Source: an uncultured Eubacteriales bacterium (GTDB lineage Bacteria > Bacillota > Clostridia > Oscillospirales > Ruminococcaceae). Taken from it: a stretch of DNA of 36,173 bases. The position numbers were made by a program, and so were the translations under genes. A model generated the notes under the pieces. It worked only from the letters and a program-made list of their open reading frames with translations, was not told where the DNA came from and did no database searches. This document shows positions 8,042-16,274 of this stretch, piece by piece; the first letter of the stretch is position 1; each line of letters begins with the position of its first letter. The stretch lies in NCBI GenBank assembly GCA_900314975.1, contig OMXI01000043.1:1-36173 (forward strand), written 5' to 3'.

Positions 8042-8914
8042 TTACTCCTCGTCGTTTTTATAATCCTCGTCCGTGGCAAGCAAAGCGTCCATCGTCTCCT
8101 GATTGGGAAGCTCAAGCTCGTCCATATCCGCGTTTACCTTTTGTTTGTGCAAGCCCTCACCGTAGTCCGTAACAATAGTCCTCTGGTATTTTCTTATCGG
8201 TGCGGCAGCCTTTTTTATCGTGTTGTTATCAGGCGTGTATTGGTCAATAAAATCGTTGCGCCTGTCTCTGTCAATGATAAGCGTCCTGATTATCTCAAAT
8301 GCGGTAGAGAAATCTCTCGTCATGTATATGCCGCTGTGCTGGTACGCACCGTTGAATATCATAGGGAAGTCAGGCTCGTTTGTCGCAAAAATAACGTTGC
8401 CGATACTCTCACCGCGCTGTTCGGGCAGAACGTATAAAATGTCATTGATGTCCGTAATGTCAACGTCCTCGCCGTGCCGCGCGATTATCCGCCTGTCCGT
8501 GATAAGATACTTTATCTTGCCGATAGCCTCAAGATCGGGGCTGAGGTCGATAAAGTGCCAGTAGATAAGCACGATAGTCGTGTAAACGAACGGGAACGCC
8601 AGCGCCATAACGATAAGCACCGTCCGCGACGTGTCATTGAGCCACATTATGAACAGCACCACCGCCGCAATAAGTATCGCCGCGCCGATAAGCAGCGAGC
8701 GCAGGTCAAAGTATCTCTTGAAAATCTTCGTGTGCTTTTTCTTTTGCTTTGGCACCTGCCCCGAGCATTCAAACATTATCTTCTCGTCTTCGAGCAGATA
8801 CGCCCTGTAAAGCTTGATAATGCGCTGATTTTCCTCAAGCGAAATGCTTGTGTTCAGCGGCATCTTGTAGTATTTTTCAAGGTCTCCGTTAATACCGTAA
8901 TTCTTGTAATACAT
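8042..8914 (-). CDS. two-TM membrane protein with bacterial PH-like domain
   Basis: A 290-aa protein with a polar N-terminus, two adjacent membrane segments at about 72-91 and 98-120, then a soluble region starting YLITDRRIIARHG at about 136-148, followed by DITDINDIL. The YxxTxxRI pattern after a TM hairpin resembles the bacterial PH domain seen in YdbS/YdbT-type (DUF304-like) membrane proteins. The last 60 residues are charged, acidic and probably flexible. It lies 28 bases after a GNAT gene and 5 bases before argB, so it is cotranscribed with arginine genes, but no arginine-related role is known to me. The PH-like assignment is by pattern only. Confidence 0.8.
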   Translation of the reverse strand: MYYKNYGINGDLEKYYKMPLNTSISLEENQRIIKLYRAYLLEDEKIMFECSGQVPKQKKKHTKIFKRYFDLRSLLIGAAILIAAVVLFIMWLNDTSRTVLIVMALAFPFVYTTIVLIYWHFIDLSPDLEAIGKIKYLITDRRIIARHGEDVDITDINDILYVLPEQRGESIGNVIFATNEPDFPMIFNGAYQHSGIYMTRDFSTAFEIIRTLIIDRDRRNDFIDQYTPDNNTIKKAAAPIRKYQRTIVTDYGEGLHKQKVNADMDELELPNQETMDALLATDEDYKNDEE

Positions 8915-8942
8915 ATCTTTCTCCCCATCTTGTTGTCTTTTG

Positions 8943-9359
8943 TCATTTTATCTCGTACATCATCTTTAGTCTGTGCGCTTCGTTAGCGCTAAAGCCGAAT
9001 TTTTCGTAGAATGGTACCTTGTCGGGCATCGCCGCAAGCTCAACAAATACGCTCGTCCCGCTTATCCCGTGTTCATTTACGAACCTTAAAAGCTCATCAA
9101 TAAGCGTCCTTCCAAGCCCGCGCCCCTGGTAATCGGGGTGAACCACCACGTCCTTTATGTAGCAGCAAAGCCCCATGTCACCTATCATTCGCGCCATAGC
9201 CACGCACTTTTCTCCGTCGCAAATGCTCACCGTAAACAGCGTGTTTTCAAGCGCAAGCGAGACCTGCTCCATTGTCGGCGCATTCCCCCATACACTCTCC
9301 CACAGCGCTGTAAACTGCTCCGCCGTAAGCTCACCGCGGCGTACCTCAAATCCGTCCAT
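8943..9359 (-). CDS. GNAT family N-acetyltransferase next to argJ
   Basis: A 138-aa single-domain GNAT enzyme, which transfers acetyl from acetyl-CoA to an amine. The acetyl-CoA loop is QGRGLG at 78-83, preceded by the beta-4 strand KDVVVHP; the C-terminal FYEKFGF is also typical. The gene starts only 4 bases after argJ with almost no ribosome site of its own, so translation is likely coupled to argJ. That coupling makes it a candidate for a short N-acetylglutamate synthase priming the cycle, but the sequence itself looks like a general GNAT and the substrate is not shown. Confidence 0.9.
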   Translation of the reverse strand: MDGFEVRRGELTAEQFTALWESVWGNAPTMEQVSLALENTLFTVSICDGEKCVAMARMIGDMGLCCYIKDVVVHPDYQGRGLGRTLIDELLRFVNEHGISGTSVFVELAAMPDKVPFYEKFGFSANEAHRLKMMYEIK

Positions 9360-9363
9360 CTCT

Positions 9364-10596
9364 TTAGCTTCTGTAATCTCCGTTTATCTTGACGTAATCG
9401 TATGTCAGGTCGCACCCGTAAGCCGTAGCTTCGCCGTTTCCGCTGCCCACGCTCACAAGTATCTGTATCTCGTCCTCCAGCAGTACCTTTTTAGCGACCT
9501 CCTCCGAGAACTCCACACCCGCGCCGTTTTCGCACACGTGTACCTCGCCCGCCCTTGAGCACAGCCTTACGTCAACTGCATTTATGTCAAACTCCGCGTC
9601 CGCGTAGCCGATAGCGCACAGCACGCGTCCCCAGTTAGCGTCCGCACCGAACATCGCGCACTTGAACAGGGGAGAGCATATAACGCTCTTTGCAATAACG
9701 ATAGCCGTGTCCGTGTCTTTTGCCCCGCTGACCTTGCATTCCAGCAGCTTTGTCGCACCCTCGCCGTCCTTTGCAAGCATGCGCGTTATGTTCATCATCA
9801 CTATGTAAAGCGCCTGCTTGAACTTCTCAAAGTCCTCGCCCTCGGCCGTTATCTCCGCGTTGCCCGCAAGACCGTTCGCCATTACCGCCAGCGTGTCGTT
9901 TGTCGACTGGTCACCGTCAACGCTTAAACAGTTGTATGTTATCTTCACGTTCTCGTCCAGTGCCTTTTGTATCATCTCTGCACTTATCGCACAGTCCGTC
10001 GTCACCACGTTGAGCGTCGTCGCCATGTTCGGATGGATCATTCCGCTGCCCTTGCCCATGCCGCCCACACGGCAAACCTTGCCTTCAAGCTCGAACTCAA
10101 CAGCAACCTCTTTTTTGACCGTGTCCGTCGTCATTATCGCAGTAGCCGCCTCGATGTTCCTGTCGTATGCAAGCCCCGCAAAAAGCTCGTCTATCTTTCT
10201 CTCCACAGGCTCGATAGGGAATACCTGCCCGATAACTCCCGTCTGCGCCACAAGCACCTCCTCGGGCTTGATGTTCATACGCTCTGCGACAAGTCCGCAC
10301 ATTCTGTAAGCCTTCTGCTCGCCGTCAGCGTTGCAGGTGTTGGCGTTTTTTGAGTTGAGGATAAACGCCTGCGCCCTGCCGTGAGTTGCCGCAAGATTTT
10401 TGCGCGATACCGTCACAGGCGCACCCTTTACCTTGTTCTGCGTGAACACCGCTGCCGCATTGCACATCACGTCCGATGTCACAAGGCAAAGGTCATTTTT
10501 CATGTTGTCGATAGGGCTTTCGTTGCCGTCAGGCGCAGCGTGCGGGCTTTTTATCCCGCAGTAAAGACCGTTCGCCTTAAAGCCGCGAGCCCTCAA
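9364..10596 (-). CDS. argJ: bifunctional glutamate/ornithine acetyltransferase (ArgJ)
   Basis: Moves the acetyl group from N-acetylornithine to glutamate, closing the cyclic arginine pathway; many members also make acetylglutamate from acetyl-CoA. The protein self-cleaves: KGSGMIHPNMATTL at 182-195 contains the cleavage point A192/T193, with T193 becoming the nucleophile. NANTCNADG (84-92) and SVDGDQSTNDT (225-235) are also conserved. The start is unusual. The open frame begins at a TTG with GGAG 5 bases upstream, giving MRARGFKANG, whereas family members usually have about ten more residues before the GF. An overlapping 15-codon frame with a better ribosome site lies just upstream. All visible catalytic motifs are intact. 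Confidence 0.95.
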   Translation of the reverse strand: MRARGFKANGLYCGIKSPHAAPDGNESPIDNMKNDLCLVTSDVMCNAAAVFTQNKVKGAPVTVSRKNLAATHGRAQAFILNSKNANTCNADGEQKAYRMCGLVAERMNIKPEEVLVAQTGVIGQVFPIEPVERKIDELFAGLAYDRNIEAATAIMTTDTVKKEVAVEFELEGKVCRVGGMGKGSGMIHPNMATTLNVVTTDCAISAEMIQKALDENVKITYNCLSVDGDQSTNDTLAVMANGLAGNAEITAEGEDFEKFKQALYIVMMNITRMLAKDGEGATKLLECKVSGAKDTDTAIVIAKSVICSPLFKCAMFGADANWGRVLCAIGYADAEFDINAVDVRLCSRAGEVHVCENGAGVEFSEEVAKKVLLEDEIQILVSVGSGNGEATAYGCDLTYDYVKINGDYRS

Positions 10597-10624
10597 ACTT
10601 CTCCATAGTTATTTGCTTGCTCAT
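10577..10624 (-). other. 15-codon reading frame overlapping the argJ start (shifted N-terminus or leader)
   Basis: ATG at 10622-10624 follows a strong GAGGTG ribosome site with an 8-base gap and reads MSKQITMEKFEGSRL before TAA. The frame overlaps the first six codons of argJ in another frame. MEKFEG resembles the short segment ending in EGG that normally opens ArgJ proteins, so this may be the original argJ start, separated from the rest by an indel. It could instead be a translational-coupling leader, or a base error in the assembly. Confidence 0.5.
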
Positions 10625-10645
10625 ATTAAAAACACCTCAATATAT

Positions 10646-12127
10646 TTATGGTTGTGTTCCCACGTATTCAATAATGTTGCTCACACGCACATAGCCGTTC
10701 TCACCGGGCGCTATAAGGTAAACCTTGTGTATTCCCTCGCTTCCTTTTCGCCACTGATACTGCGTTTCAAGCGTCAGCTCATTTTCAGCACCGCGTTCGA
10801 GTATCTCCACTCCGTCAAGCTCAACGTGCCAGGTGATCTCTTTAAATTCCTTGTGTTCATCGCGCGTTATCGTGCAATCCGGATTCAGCGTCAGGTGGAA
10901 GGTCTCCTTCACGGGCGTTTCAGCCTCTTGTTTCTTCTTGTACGAGAAATACTTGAACGGCTCGCCGCCGACAGTCACATCCGCCGAGCAGCCCTTAAAA
11001 CTGATACCGCTTTCTCTGCCAATTATCGCGCCGTAGTCTTTTCCGCCGCCCGATACCTTGCCTTGCGTGTAAATGTTTGACCAAACGCCGGACGAGTAAA
11101 CCTCGCCGCCAACAATGCCTGTGCAGTGCGTGCCGGTAACATCAGCATTTATAAAGCTAATGTCATGAACGGCCGCATCCCAGCCGTAGCCTATAAATCC
11201 GCACGGTTCGTAGCCGACCTTTATCTTCATACCCTTTATGTAGTGACCCTGACCGTTGACCGTTCCGCAGAAAGCGTGATTGTTAGACTTGCTCCAGCCC
11301 ATCGGTCTCCAGTCATAGCCCGTCAGGTCAATGTCGCTTTCCAGCGTTATGCTGACTTTGTTGTAAGTGGGATTTATACCGTTCACATAGTAAACCGCCG
11401 ATGCCAGCTGCTGCGCCGTGGAAACGTGAAAATCAGGAGCGTTTTTCACAGCCCAGTCCTTGTCCGCCAGCTTAATAATGCTGCCCGTGTCAAACTCGCG
11501 TTCCCAGTCGGTCTTGTAGCTTGTCGTATCTCTTTCATACGCATACTCTGAAACGTCCTCACCCCATGCGCCGTACCACTGGTACGCATCAGCAAGCAGA
11601 TAAACACCCTTGCCCTGCACCGCTGCCGAGACCACACACTTTTGCGTGTCAAGCTTTGCACTCGTCACCGTGTTGTACGGCTCGTTGGGAGCTGTGCAGT
11701 AAAGCAGCACCAGATTTTTTTCGGGAACTCCGCGCAGTTCATTTTTGTCGTAGTAAAAAGTTATCTGCGCATCGTAAACGCCGTCATATTCCACCTCTAT
11801 CGGCGAGCCGATAAGCCCCACCACGCCGTTGTGAAGAACGTGCCCGCTTTCCGAAAGTGATGCCATGCGCTCTATGTCGCCGCTGCACTTTCCCGAAAGC
11901 TCCACCTTTGTAAGCTCGGGCTTTTTATCGTTGTTTATATCCAGCGTCAGTACCTGCCGACCGTCGCTGTCAGCCGCCTCACTCTCGCTTGCCTGTCTGC
12001 TTGAGGTAATGCTCTCACTTTGCTGCGAGAATGATACATCACCCTCGCCGCCGCCCTTTTCAGACTCACCGCACGATGCAAACAGCATACATACGCACAT
12101 AACCGCTGCCATAAGTCGTCTTTTCAT
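10646..12127 (-). CDS. lipoprotein with GLUG-like surface repeats
   Basis: A 493-aa exported protein. It has a signal peptide ending in the lipobox FASC with lipidated C19, then a Ser/Glu/Gly-rich stalk (20-55). The segment LDINNDKKPE (about 63-72) resembles a calcium-loop-like repeat. The second half holds W(R)PMG and FCGTVNGQGHYIKGM followed by GFIGYG and IVGGEV, a pattern like the GLUG motifs found in surface-exposed repeat proteins. It probably sits on the outer face of the membrane. It is in the arg cluster between a GNAT gene (18 bases) and argJ, with a good AAGGTG ribosome site, but nothing links it to arginine. Function unknown. Confidence 0.88.
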   Translation of the reverse strand: MKRRLMAAVMCVCMLFASCGESEKGGGEGDVSFSQQSESITSSRQASESEAADSDGRQVLTLDINNDKKPELTKVELSGKCSGDIERMASLSESGHVLHNGVVGLIGSPIEVEYDGVYDAQITFYYDKNELRGVPEKNLVLLYCTAPNEPYNTVTSAKLDTQKCVVSAAVQGKGVYLLADAYQWYGAWGEDVSEYAYERDTTSYKTDWEREFDTGSIIKLADKDWAVKNAPDFHVSTAQQLASAVYYVNGINPTYNKVSITLESDIDLTGYDWRPMGWSKSNNHAFCGTVNGQGHYIKGMKIKVGYEPCGFIGYGWDAAVHDISFINADVTGTHCTGIVGGEVYSSGVWSNIYTQGKVSGGGKDYGAIIGRESGISFKGCSADVTVGGEPFKYFSYKKKQEAETPVKETFHLTLNPDCTITRDEHKEFKEITWHVELDGVEILERGAENELTLETQYQWRKGSEGIHKVYLIAPGENGYVRVSNIIEYVGTQP

Positions 12128-12145
12128 TTTTTGTCACCTTTTTTG

Positions 12146-12607
12146 TTATCTCAGAATTTTTTTCATGTAGACCACATCTTCCATCGGATTGTCATAGTAC
12201 GCCCCGCACTCTTCAAACCCGAACTTTTTGTACAGATGTATCGCGCTTTGCAGGGGAGTTATCGTGTCAAGCACCATTTCCTCAAAGCCGTCCCTTTCAG
12301 CCGCCTCGATTATCGCCGCGATAAGCTGCCGCCCTGCGTGAAGCTCCCGGAACTGCGGCTTAACAAACAAACGCTTCATCTCGCAGCGCCTGTCATCGTG
12401 CCTGTGATACGCCACGCACCCGATGACCGTTCCGTCATCGTTCACTGCGCACAGCAAGCGTCCCTCGGGGTAGGAGTATTTCACCGCAAGGTCTTTTATC
12501 TCCTCGTCAAATCCCTGAAATGAAAGGTCGCGCCCGAGCGCCTTGTTGTATTCGCCTATCAGCTCGGTTATCTGATTTGTGTACCCCTCGCCGCTGACTA
12601 TCTTCAC
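12146..12607 (-). CDS. GNAT family N-acetyltransferase
   Basis: A 153-aa GNAT protein when started at the GTG at 12605-12607. I chose this start because GGAG lies 7 bases upstream and the GTG overlaps the stop of the 69-aa gene as GTGA; a GTG 27 bases further upstream is possible but has no ribosome site. The strand-helix core CEMKRLFVKPQFRELHAGRQL (about 75-95) is the acetyl-CoA region, with the loop reading RELHAG instead of the usual R/Q-x-x-G-x-G. LYKKFGFEECG follows near the C-terminus. It is one of three GNAT genes in the arginine cluster. Substrate unknown. Confidence 0.88.
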   Translation of the reverse strand: MKIVSGEGYTNQITELIGEYNKALGRDLSFQGFDEEIKDLAVKYSYPEGRLLCAVNDDGTVIGCVAYHRHDDRRCEMKRLFVKPQFRELHAGRQLIAAIIEAAERDGFEEMVLDTITPLQSAIHLYKKFGFEECGAYYDNPMEDVVYMKKILR

Positions 12608-12813
12608 ATCATCACTCCGTTCTCTGCCCGCCACTTTTCAGCTTCTTCAATCTTTTTATTTATTATCTCAAGAGCCGTGTCATCCTCCACATAGAAAAGG
12701 GTCTTTTGTGGAAGCGTGTTGCAAACAAGCTGTCCCAGCCGAATGTCAGGCTGAAGCTTCCATAGCTTTTTCAGTTGCTCGCACATCTCATCTATTCTCT
12801 TTGGGTCGCGCAT
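12604..12813 (-). CDS. 69-aa small soluble protein (YihD/DUF1040-like pattern)
   Basis: A compact helical protein beginning MRDPKRIDEMCEQL, with the pattern PDIRLGQLV at about 22-30 and FYVEDDTALE at about 40-49. A similar PDLxLxQxL pattern occurs in the YihD/DUF1040 family, though this protein is shorter, so the match is tentative. It sits 4 bases after the GNAT gene at 12818-13252 and overlaps the next GNAT gene by 4 bases, so the three are translated together. No catalytic residues can be named. Confidence 0.75.
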   Translation of the reverse strand: MRDPKRIDEMCEQLKKLWKLQPDIRLGQLVCNTLPQKTLFYVEDDTALEIINKKIEEAEKWRAENGVMM

Positions 12814-12817
12814 ATCA

Positions 12818-13252
12818 TCACTCCAAGTCCGTGTACTTGTTTCTGTAATACAGGTCCTCTCTTACCGTGAAGCCCTGCTTTTCCCAGAAACCGTTGCCCT
12901 GTTCGTTGTCGGTGAAAGCTACAAGAGCGACCTTTCGTATGCCCTCGTTTTTCAAAGCCTGCATCGCATTCTCAACAAGTGTCCTGCCGATGCCCTGCCC
13001 CTGATATTCCCTCATCACCGAAACGTGGTGGAAAAACCCTCTGCGTCCGTCGTGTCCTGCCATTATAACTGCGATGACCTTTCCGTCATCCTCGGCAACA
13101 AAGCTGGTGTTCGGGTTTCGCTTGATATACTTGTCAAGCCCCTCAAAGCTGTCGTCAATGCTCACCGCACCGTTAGTCTCCTGACCCGTGCTGCGCCATA
13201 CCTCGTGCAGCGCGTCGTGGTCACTTGCTTTCATATTTCTGTATTTTATCAT
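12818..13252 (-). CDS. GNAT family N-acetyltransferase (YpeA/RimI-like)
   Basis: A 144-aa GNAT enzyme. The acetyl-CoA loop is QGQGIG at 84-89, following HHVSVMREY; the C-terminal ALVAFTDNEQGNGFWEKQGF region has the beta-5/alpha-4 pattern of the family, including the asparagine before the helix and the FWEKQGF ending. It begins 40 bases after argC behind GGGAG and is followed after 4 bases by the 69-aa gene. It is probably a small-molecule or peptide acetyltransferase; there is no evidence for a role in arginine synthesis beyond location. Confidence 0.92.
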   Translation of the reverse strand: MIKYRNMKASDHDALHEVWRSTGQETNGAVSIDDSFEGLDKYIKRNPNTSFVAEDDGKVIAVIMAGHDGRRGFFHHVSVMREYQGQGIGRTLVENAMQALKNEGIRKVALVAFTDNEQGNGFWEKQGFTVREDLYYRNKYTDLE

Positions 13253-13292
13253 TGTTTTGTTCTCCCTATAATTTTATTTTTATCTGTCTGTA

Positions 13293-14240
13293 TTATTCAA
13301 GCCCCGTAGTCTCGTCTATTCCCATCATAATATTCATGCACTGCACCGCCGCACCGCTTGCACCCTTTCCAAGATTGTCAAGCCGTGAGCAAAGCAGTAT
13401 CTGCTCGTCATTTCCGCAAACAAATATCTGCATGTTGTTCGTCCCCGCAAGCGTGTTCGCAGGCAGAAAACCGTCAGGCAAAGTTTCCTTTCCGCCAAGC
13501 TCCATAACCTTTACAAAGTGCTGCCCCGCGTAGTGCGCCGACATAATTTCGTGTATGTCCGCAGGCGTGTACTTTTTCGTCAGACACCTGCTCACCAGCG
13601 GCAAGGTCACCACCATTCCCGCAAAGTAGTCGTCAACGATAGGGTTGAACATCGGCGGATATTTAAGACCGCACACTGCCTGCATCTCGGGCAGGTGCTT
13701 GTGCGTCTGTCCCAGCGCGTACTGCCTGGGCGAACACATCTCAAATGTCTTTCCCTCACCCTCGATAGCCGCTATCATCTTTTTGCCGCCGCCGCTGTAG
13801 CCCGATACCGCGTGGCAGACAACAGGGTAGTCCTGCGGAAGTACACCCGCCTGTACCAGCGGATAGCAAAGTGAGATAAATCCGCTTGCGTAGCACCCCG
13901 GTACAGCAACTCTTTTGGAGTTCCTGATGTTTTCCCTGTGCTGTTCGCTCAGTTCGGGGAAACCGTAATCCCACGCAGGATTTGTCCTGTGCGCCGTAGA
14001 CGCGTCAATAATGCGTACATCGGGGTTTGTGCAAAGGCTCACAGCCTCGCGCGCCGCCGCATCGGGCAAGCACAAAAACGTAAAGTCCGACGAGTTTATC
14101 AGCTTCGCCCTCTCCGCGCTGTCCTTGCGCTTTTCCTCATCTATCAGCAGTATCTCAAGGTCATCGCGCTTTTCAAAACGCTCAAATATCTTCAGACCTG
14201 TCGTGCCTTCTTTTCCGTCAATAAAAACTCTTGTTTTCAT
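13293..14240 (-). CDS. argC: N-acetyl-gamma-glutamyl-phosphate reductase (type 2)
   Basis: Reduces N-acetylglutamyl phosphate to the semialdehyde with NADPH, the third step of arginine synthesis. From the ATG at 14238-14240 it has 315 residues, matching the shorter type 2 ArgC family. The nucleotide loop GKEGTTG is at 9-15 and the catalytic cysteine is C116 in PGCYASG; HTHKHLPE-like His residues follow (TKHLPE region). A longer open frame reaches back 35 codons, but only this ATG has a ribosome site (GAGGA, 7 bases before). It follows the 150-aa membrane protein after 10 bases. Confidence 0.96.
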   Translation of the reverse strand: MKTRVFIDGKEGTTGLKIFERFEKRDDLEILLIDEEKRKDSAERAKLINSSDFTFLCLPDAAAREAVSLCTNPDVRIIDASTAHRTNPAWDYGFPELSEQHRENIRNSKRVAVPGCYASGFISLCYPLVQAGVLPQDYPVVCHAVSGYSGGGKKMIAAIEGEGKTFEMCSPRQYALGQTHKHLPEMQAVCGLKYPPMFNPIVDDYFAGMVVTLPLVSRCLTKKYTPADIHEIMSAHYAGQHFVKVMELGGKETLPDGFLPANTLAGTNNMQIFVCGNDEQILLCSRLDNLGKGASGAAVQCMNIMMGIDETTGLE

Positions 14241-14250
14241 TTTATTTCCT

Positions 14251-14703
14251 CTAATCGTCAAGTATTTTCCTGTATTTCCTGTCCTCGTGCAAGCGCCTGT
14301 CTCTGCGCTCCTTTTTGTGCGCCTCAAGCAGCTTTTTGTCCGCAAAGATATTTCCCATACCGCTGCCGAAAAGCATACCGAACAGCGTCGTCACAAAAAT
14401 GTTTGGCTGTATCGCCCGAAAATTCACCGACGCTATGTACACCACCGCAATAATAGGTATCATCATAAACGGCATGTACCAGCGTATCCCGCAGCTTTTG
14501 GCGTATATAAAGCACCCCACCAGCGTCATCACAGGGTAAACCAGCATAAAGCATAAAAACAGCATAAATGCGTCCTGCAAAACGTAGTTAGTCAGCAAAA
14601 ACATGCCGATAGTCACGCCCGCCCATACCGCGAGAAAAATGCAAGCCCATCTCGCAGGGTGCGACATCATATTTTCAGAAAACCTCGATTGCTTTTTCGA
14701 CAT
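14251..14703 (-). CDS. 150-aa four-TM membrane protein between argH and argC
   Basis: A small membrane protein with four likely segments at about 19-39, 44-68, 75-95 and 101-120 and a long, strongly charged C-terminal tail (KKERRDRRLHEDRKYRK). I do not recognise the family. Its open frame overlaps the end of argH by 29 bases; an internal ATG at 14668-14670 would remove the overlap and is an equally possible start, since neither has a clear ribosome site. It ends 10 bases before argC, so it is cotranscribed with the arginine genes. Function unknown. Confidence 0.82.
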   Translation of the reverse strand: MSKKQSRFSENMMSHPARWACIFLAVWAGVTIGMFLLTNYVLQDAFMLFLCFMLVYPVMTLVGCFIYAKSCGIRWYMPFMMIPIIAVVYIASVNFRAIQPNIFVTTLFGMLFGSGMGNIFADKKLLEAHKKERRDRRLHEDRKYRKILDD

Positions 14704-16057
14704 AGCCTATCTGTTCCTTTACCGATTCGGGTGCAGGACCGCCCGCACTCTTTCTTTGCATAACGCACGTGTCAAGACTTATCGCATCATACACATCATC
14801 TTCAAATCTGTCGCACAGCTTTTTGTACTCCGAAATTTCCAGCGTTTCCAGAGTGCAGCCCTTTTCAATGCAGGTGTGTACCAGCGTTCCCGTTATCTTG
14901 TACGCATCTCTGAAAGGCATACCCTTCTTAACGAGGTAGTCCGCGCAGTCAGTCGCGTTAATAAAGCCCTTGGCAGCCGCCGCCCTCATATTCTCGGGCA
15001 GTACCTTCATCGTCGCAAGCATCGGGTCAAACGTCACAAGGCAAAGCTTGACCGTGTCGATAGCGTCAAAAATAGCCTCCTTGTCCTCCTGCATATCCTT
15101 GTTGTACGCAAGCGCAATGCCTTTCATCATCGTCAGCAGCGTAATAAGGTCACCGTAGACTCTGCCCGTCTTGCCGCGGATAAGCTCCGTAACATCGGGA
15201 TTTTTCTTTTGCGGCATTATCGACGAGCCCGTAGCGTAAGCGTCATCAAGCTCCACGAATTTGAACTCCCACGAACACCAAAGTATAACCTCCTCGGAGA
15301 ACCTCGAAAGGTGCATCATCAGTATCGAAAGCGCCGAGCAAAGCTCAATGCAGAAATCCCTGTCCGAAACTCCGTCAAGCGAGTTCATCGTTATCTCCTC
15401 AAACCCCAGCAGCTCGCACACCCTCTGCCTGTCGATAGGGTATGTCGTGCCCGCAAGCGCGCCGCTGCCAAGCGGCATTTTATTCATTCTGCCGTAAGCG
15501 TCTTTGAGCCTGCCAAGATCTCTCACAAACATATTCGCATACGCCATAAGATGATGTGCAAAGGTTATCGGCTGCGCCCTCTGCAAATGCGTGTACCCGG
15601 GCATTACCGTGGTCGTGTGCTTTTTGGCGATGTCCGTCACCGTCTGCGTAAGCTTTTTGAGCAGCGCAATTATCTCCCTCGTTTCGTCCTTGAGCGTCAT
15701 TCTCACGTCAAGCGCCACCTGGTCATTCCTCGACCTCGCCGTGTGTAGCCGCTTGCCCGTGTCACCAAGCCTCTTTGTCAGCTCCGCCTCAACAAACATA
15801 TGTATGTCCTCGGCATTCGGGTCAAACTCCAGCTTGCCGCTTTCAATGTCCTCAAGTATTTCTTTCAGACCCTTTACGATAGCCTCGCTCTCGCTTTTTT
15901 CAATGATGCCGCATTCGCCCAGCATCGTCGCGTGCGCGATAGACCCCGTAATGTCCTGCCTGTACATTCTCGCGTCGAATTTTATCGACGAGTTGAAGTC
16001 ATTGACCCTCTCATCGACCTCTTTTGTAAATCTTCCTGCCCACATCTTCTGAGCCAT
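14675..16057 (-). CDS. argH: argininosuccinate lyase
   Basis: Splits argininosuccinate into arginine and fumarate, the last step. The 460-aa length is normal for the fumarase/aspartase superfamily. TARSRNDQ is at 106-113, the catalytic histidine is H157 in PGYTHLQ, and the flexible signature loop GSSIMPQKKNP is at 277-287 with the catalytic serine in it. The start has AAAGGTGG 7 bases upstream. It is separated from the upstream pentapeptide gene by a terminator and a stretch of repeats, so it may have a separate promoter from argG. It heads the argH-argC part of the cluster. Confidence 0.97.
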   Translation of the reverse strand: MAQKMWAGRFTKEVDERVNDFNSSIKFDARMYRQDITGSIAHATMLGECGIIEKSESEAIVKGLKEILEDIESGKLEFDPNAEDIHMFVEAELTKRLGDTGKRLHTARSRNDQVALDVRMTLKDETREIIALLKKLTQTVTDIAKKHTTTVMPGYTHLQRAQPITFAHHLMAYANMFVRDLGRLKDAYGRMNKMPLGSGALAGTTYPIDRQRVCELLGFEEITMNSLDGVSDRDFCIELCSALSILMMHLSRFSEEVILWCSWEFKFVELDDAYATGSSIMPQKKNPDVTELIRGKTGRVYGDLITLLTMMKGIALAYNKDMQEDKEAIFDAIDTVKLCLVTFDPMLATMKVLPENMRAAAAKGFINATDCADYLVKKGMPFRDAYKITGTLVHTCIEKGCTLETLEISEYKKLCDRFEDDVYDAISLDTCVMQRKSAGGPAPESVKEQIGYVEKAIEVF

Positions 16058-16102
16058 ACTGAAACCACCTTTGCTGGATTTAATGCAAGCTGCTTTGATA
16101 CA

Positions 16103-16120
16103 GTCTGCCGAAAGGCAGAC
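16103..16120. repeat. perfect 7-bp inverted repeat upstream of argH
   Basis: GTCTGCC and GGCAGAC flank a GAAA loop. A related motif (ATACAGTCTGTCTGCC) recurs about 90 bases away at 16193-16208, so the 7-bp repeat array between them is flanked by copies of the same sequence. This may be an attenuator-like hairpin in the argH leader or part of the repeat insertion; there is no T-run after it. Confidence 0.5.
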
Positions 16121-16123
16121 ACC

Positions 16124-16158
16124 TTTTCTTGCTTCTTGCCTCTAATTTCTTGCTTCTG
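16124..16158 (-). repeat. degenerate 7-bp repeat array
   Basis: Five consecutive heptamers that on the minus strand read as variants of AAGAAGC and TAGAGGC. They share phase and consensus with the larger array at 18861-18979 and lie between the terminator of the pentapeptide gene and the start of argH. Confidence 0.65.
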
Positions 16159-16217
16159 ACCACTTGACCTATAAGACCCGCTGCTGTAAGCATACAGTCT
16201 GTCTGCCTGTGGATAAC

Positions 16218-16263
16218 AAAAAAACATATGGGCAAAACGATCCCCTGCGGAACCGTTCTGCCC
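16218..16263 (-). terminator. Rho-independent terminator after the pentapeptide gene
   Basis: On the minus strand, a 10-bp stem (GGGCAGAACG with CGTTTTGCCC) with a GC-rich inner loop is followed after 5 bases by TTTTTTT. It separates argG and the pentapeptide gene from argH. Confidence 0.75.
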
Positions 16264-16274
16264 TTAACTGTCTA

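Noticed and set aside
16208-16216. Perfect DnaA box TGTGGATAA
   Set aside because: A single 9-base match is expected by chance in a few times this length, and there is no cluster, AT-rich unwinding region or dnaA/dnaN nearby.
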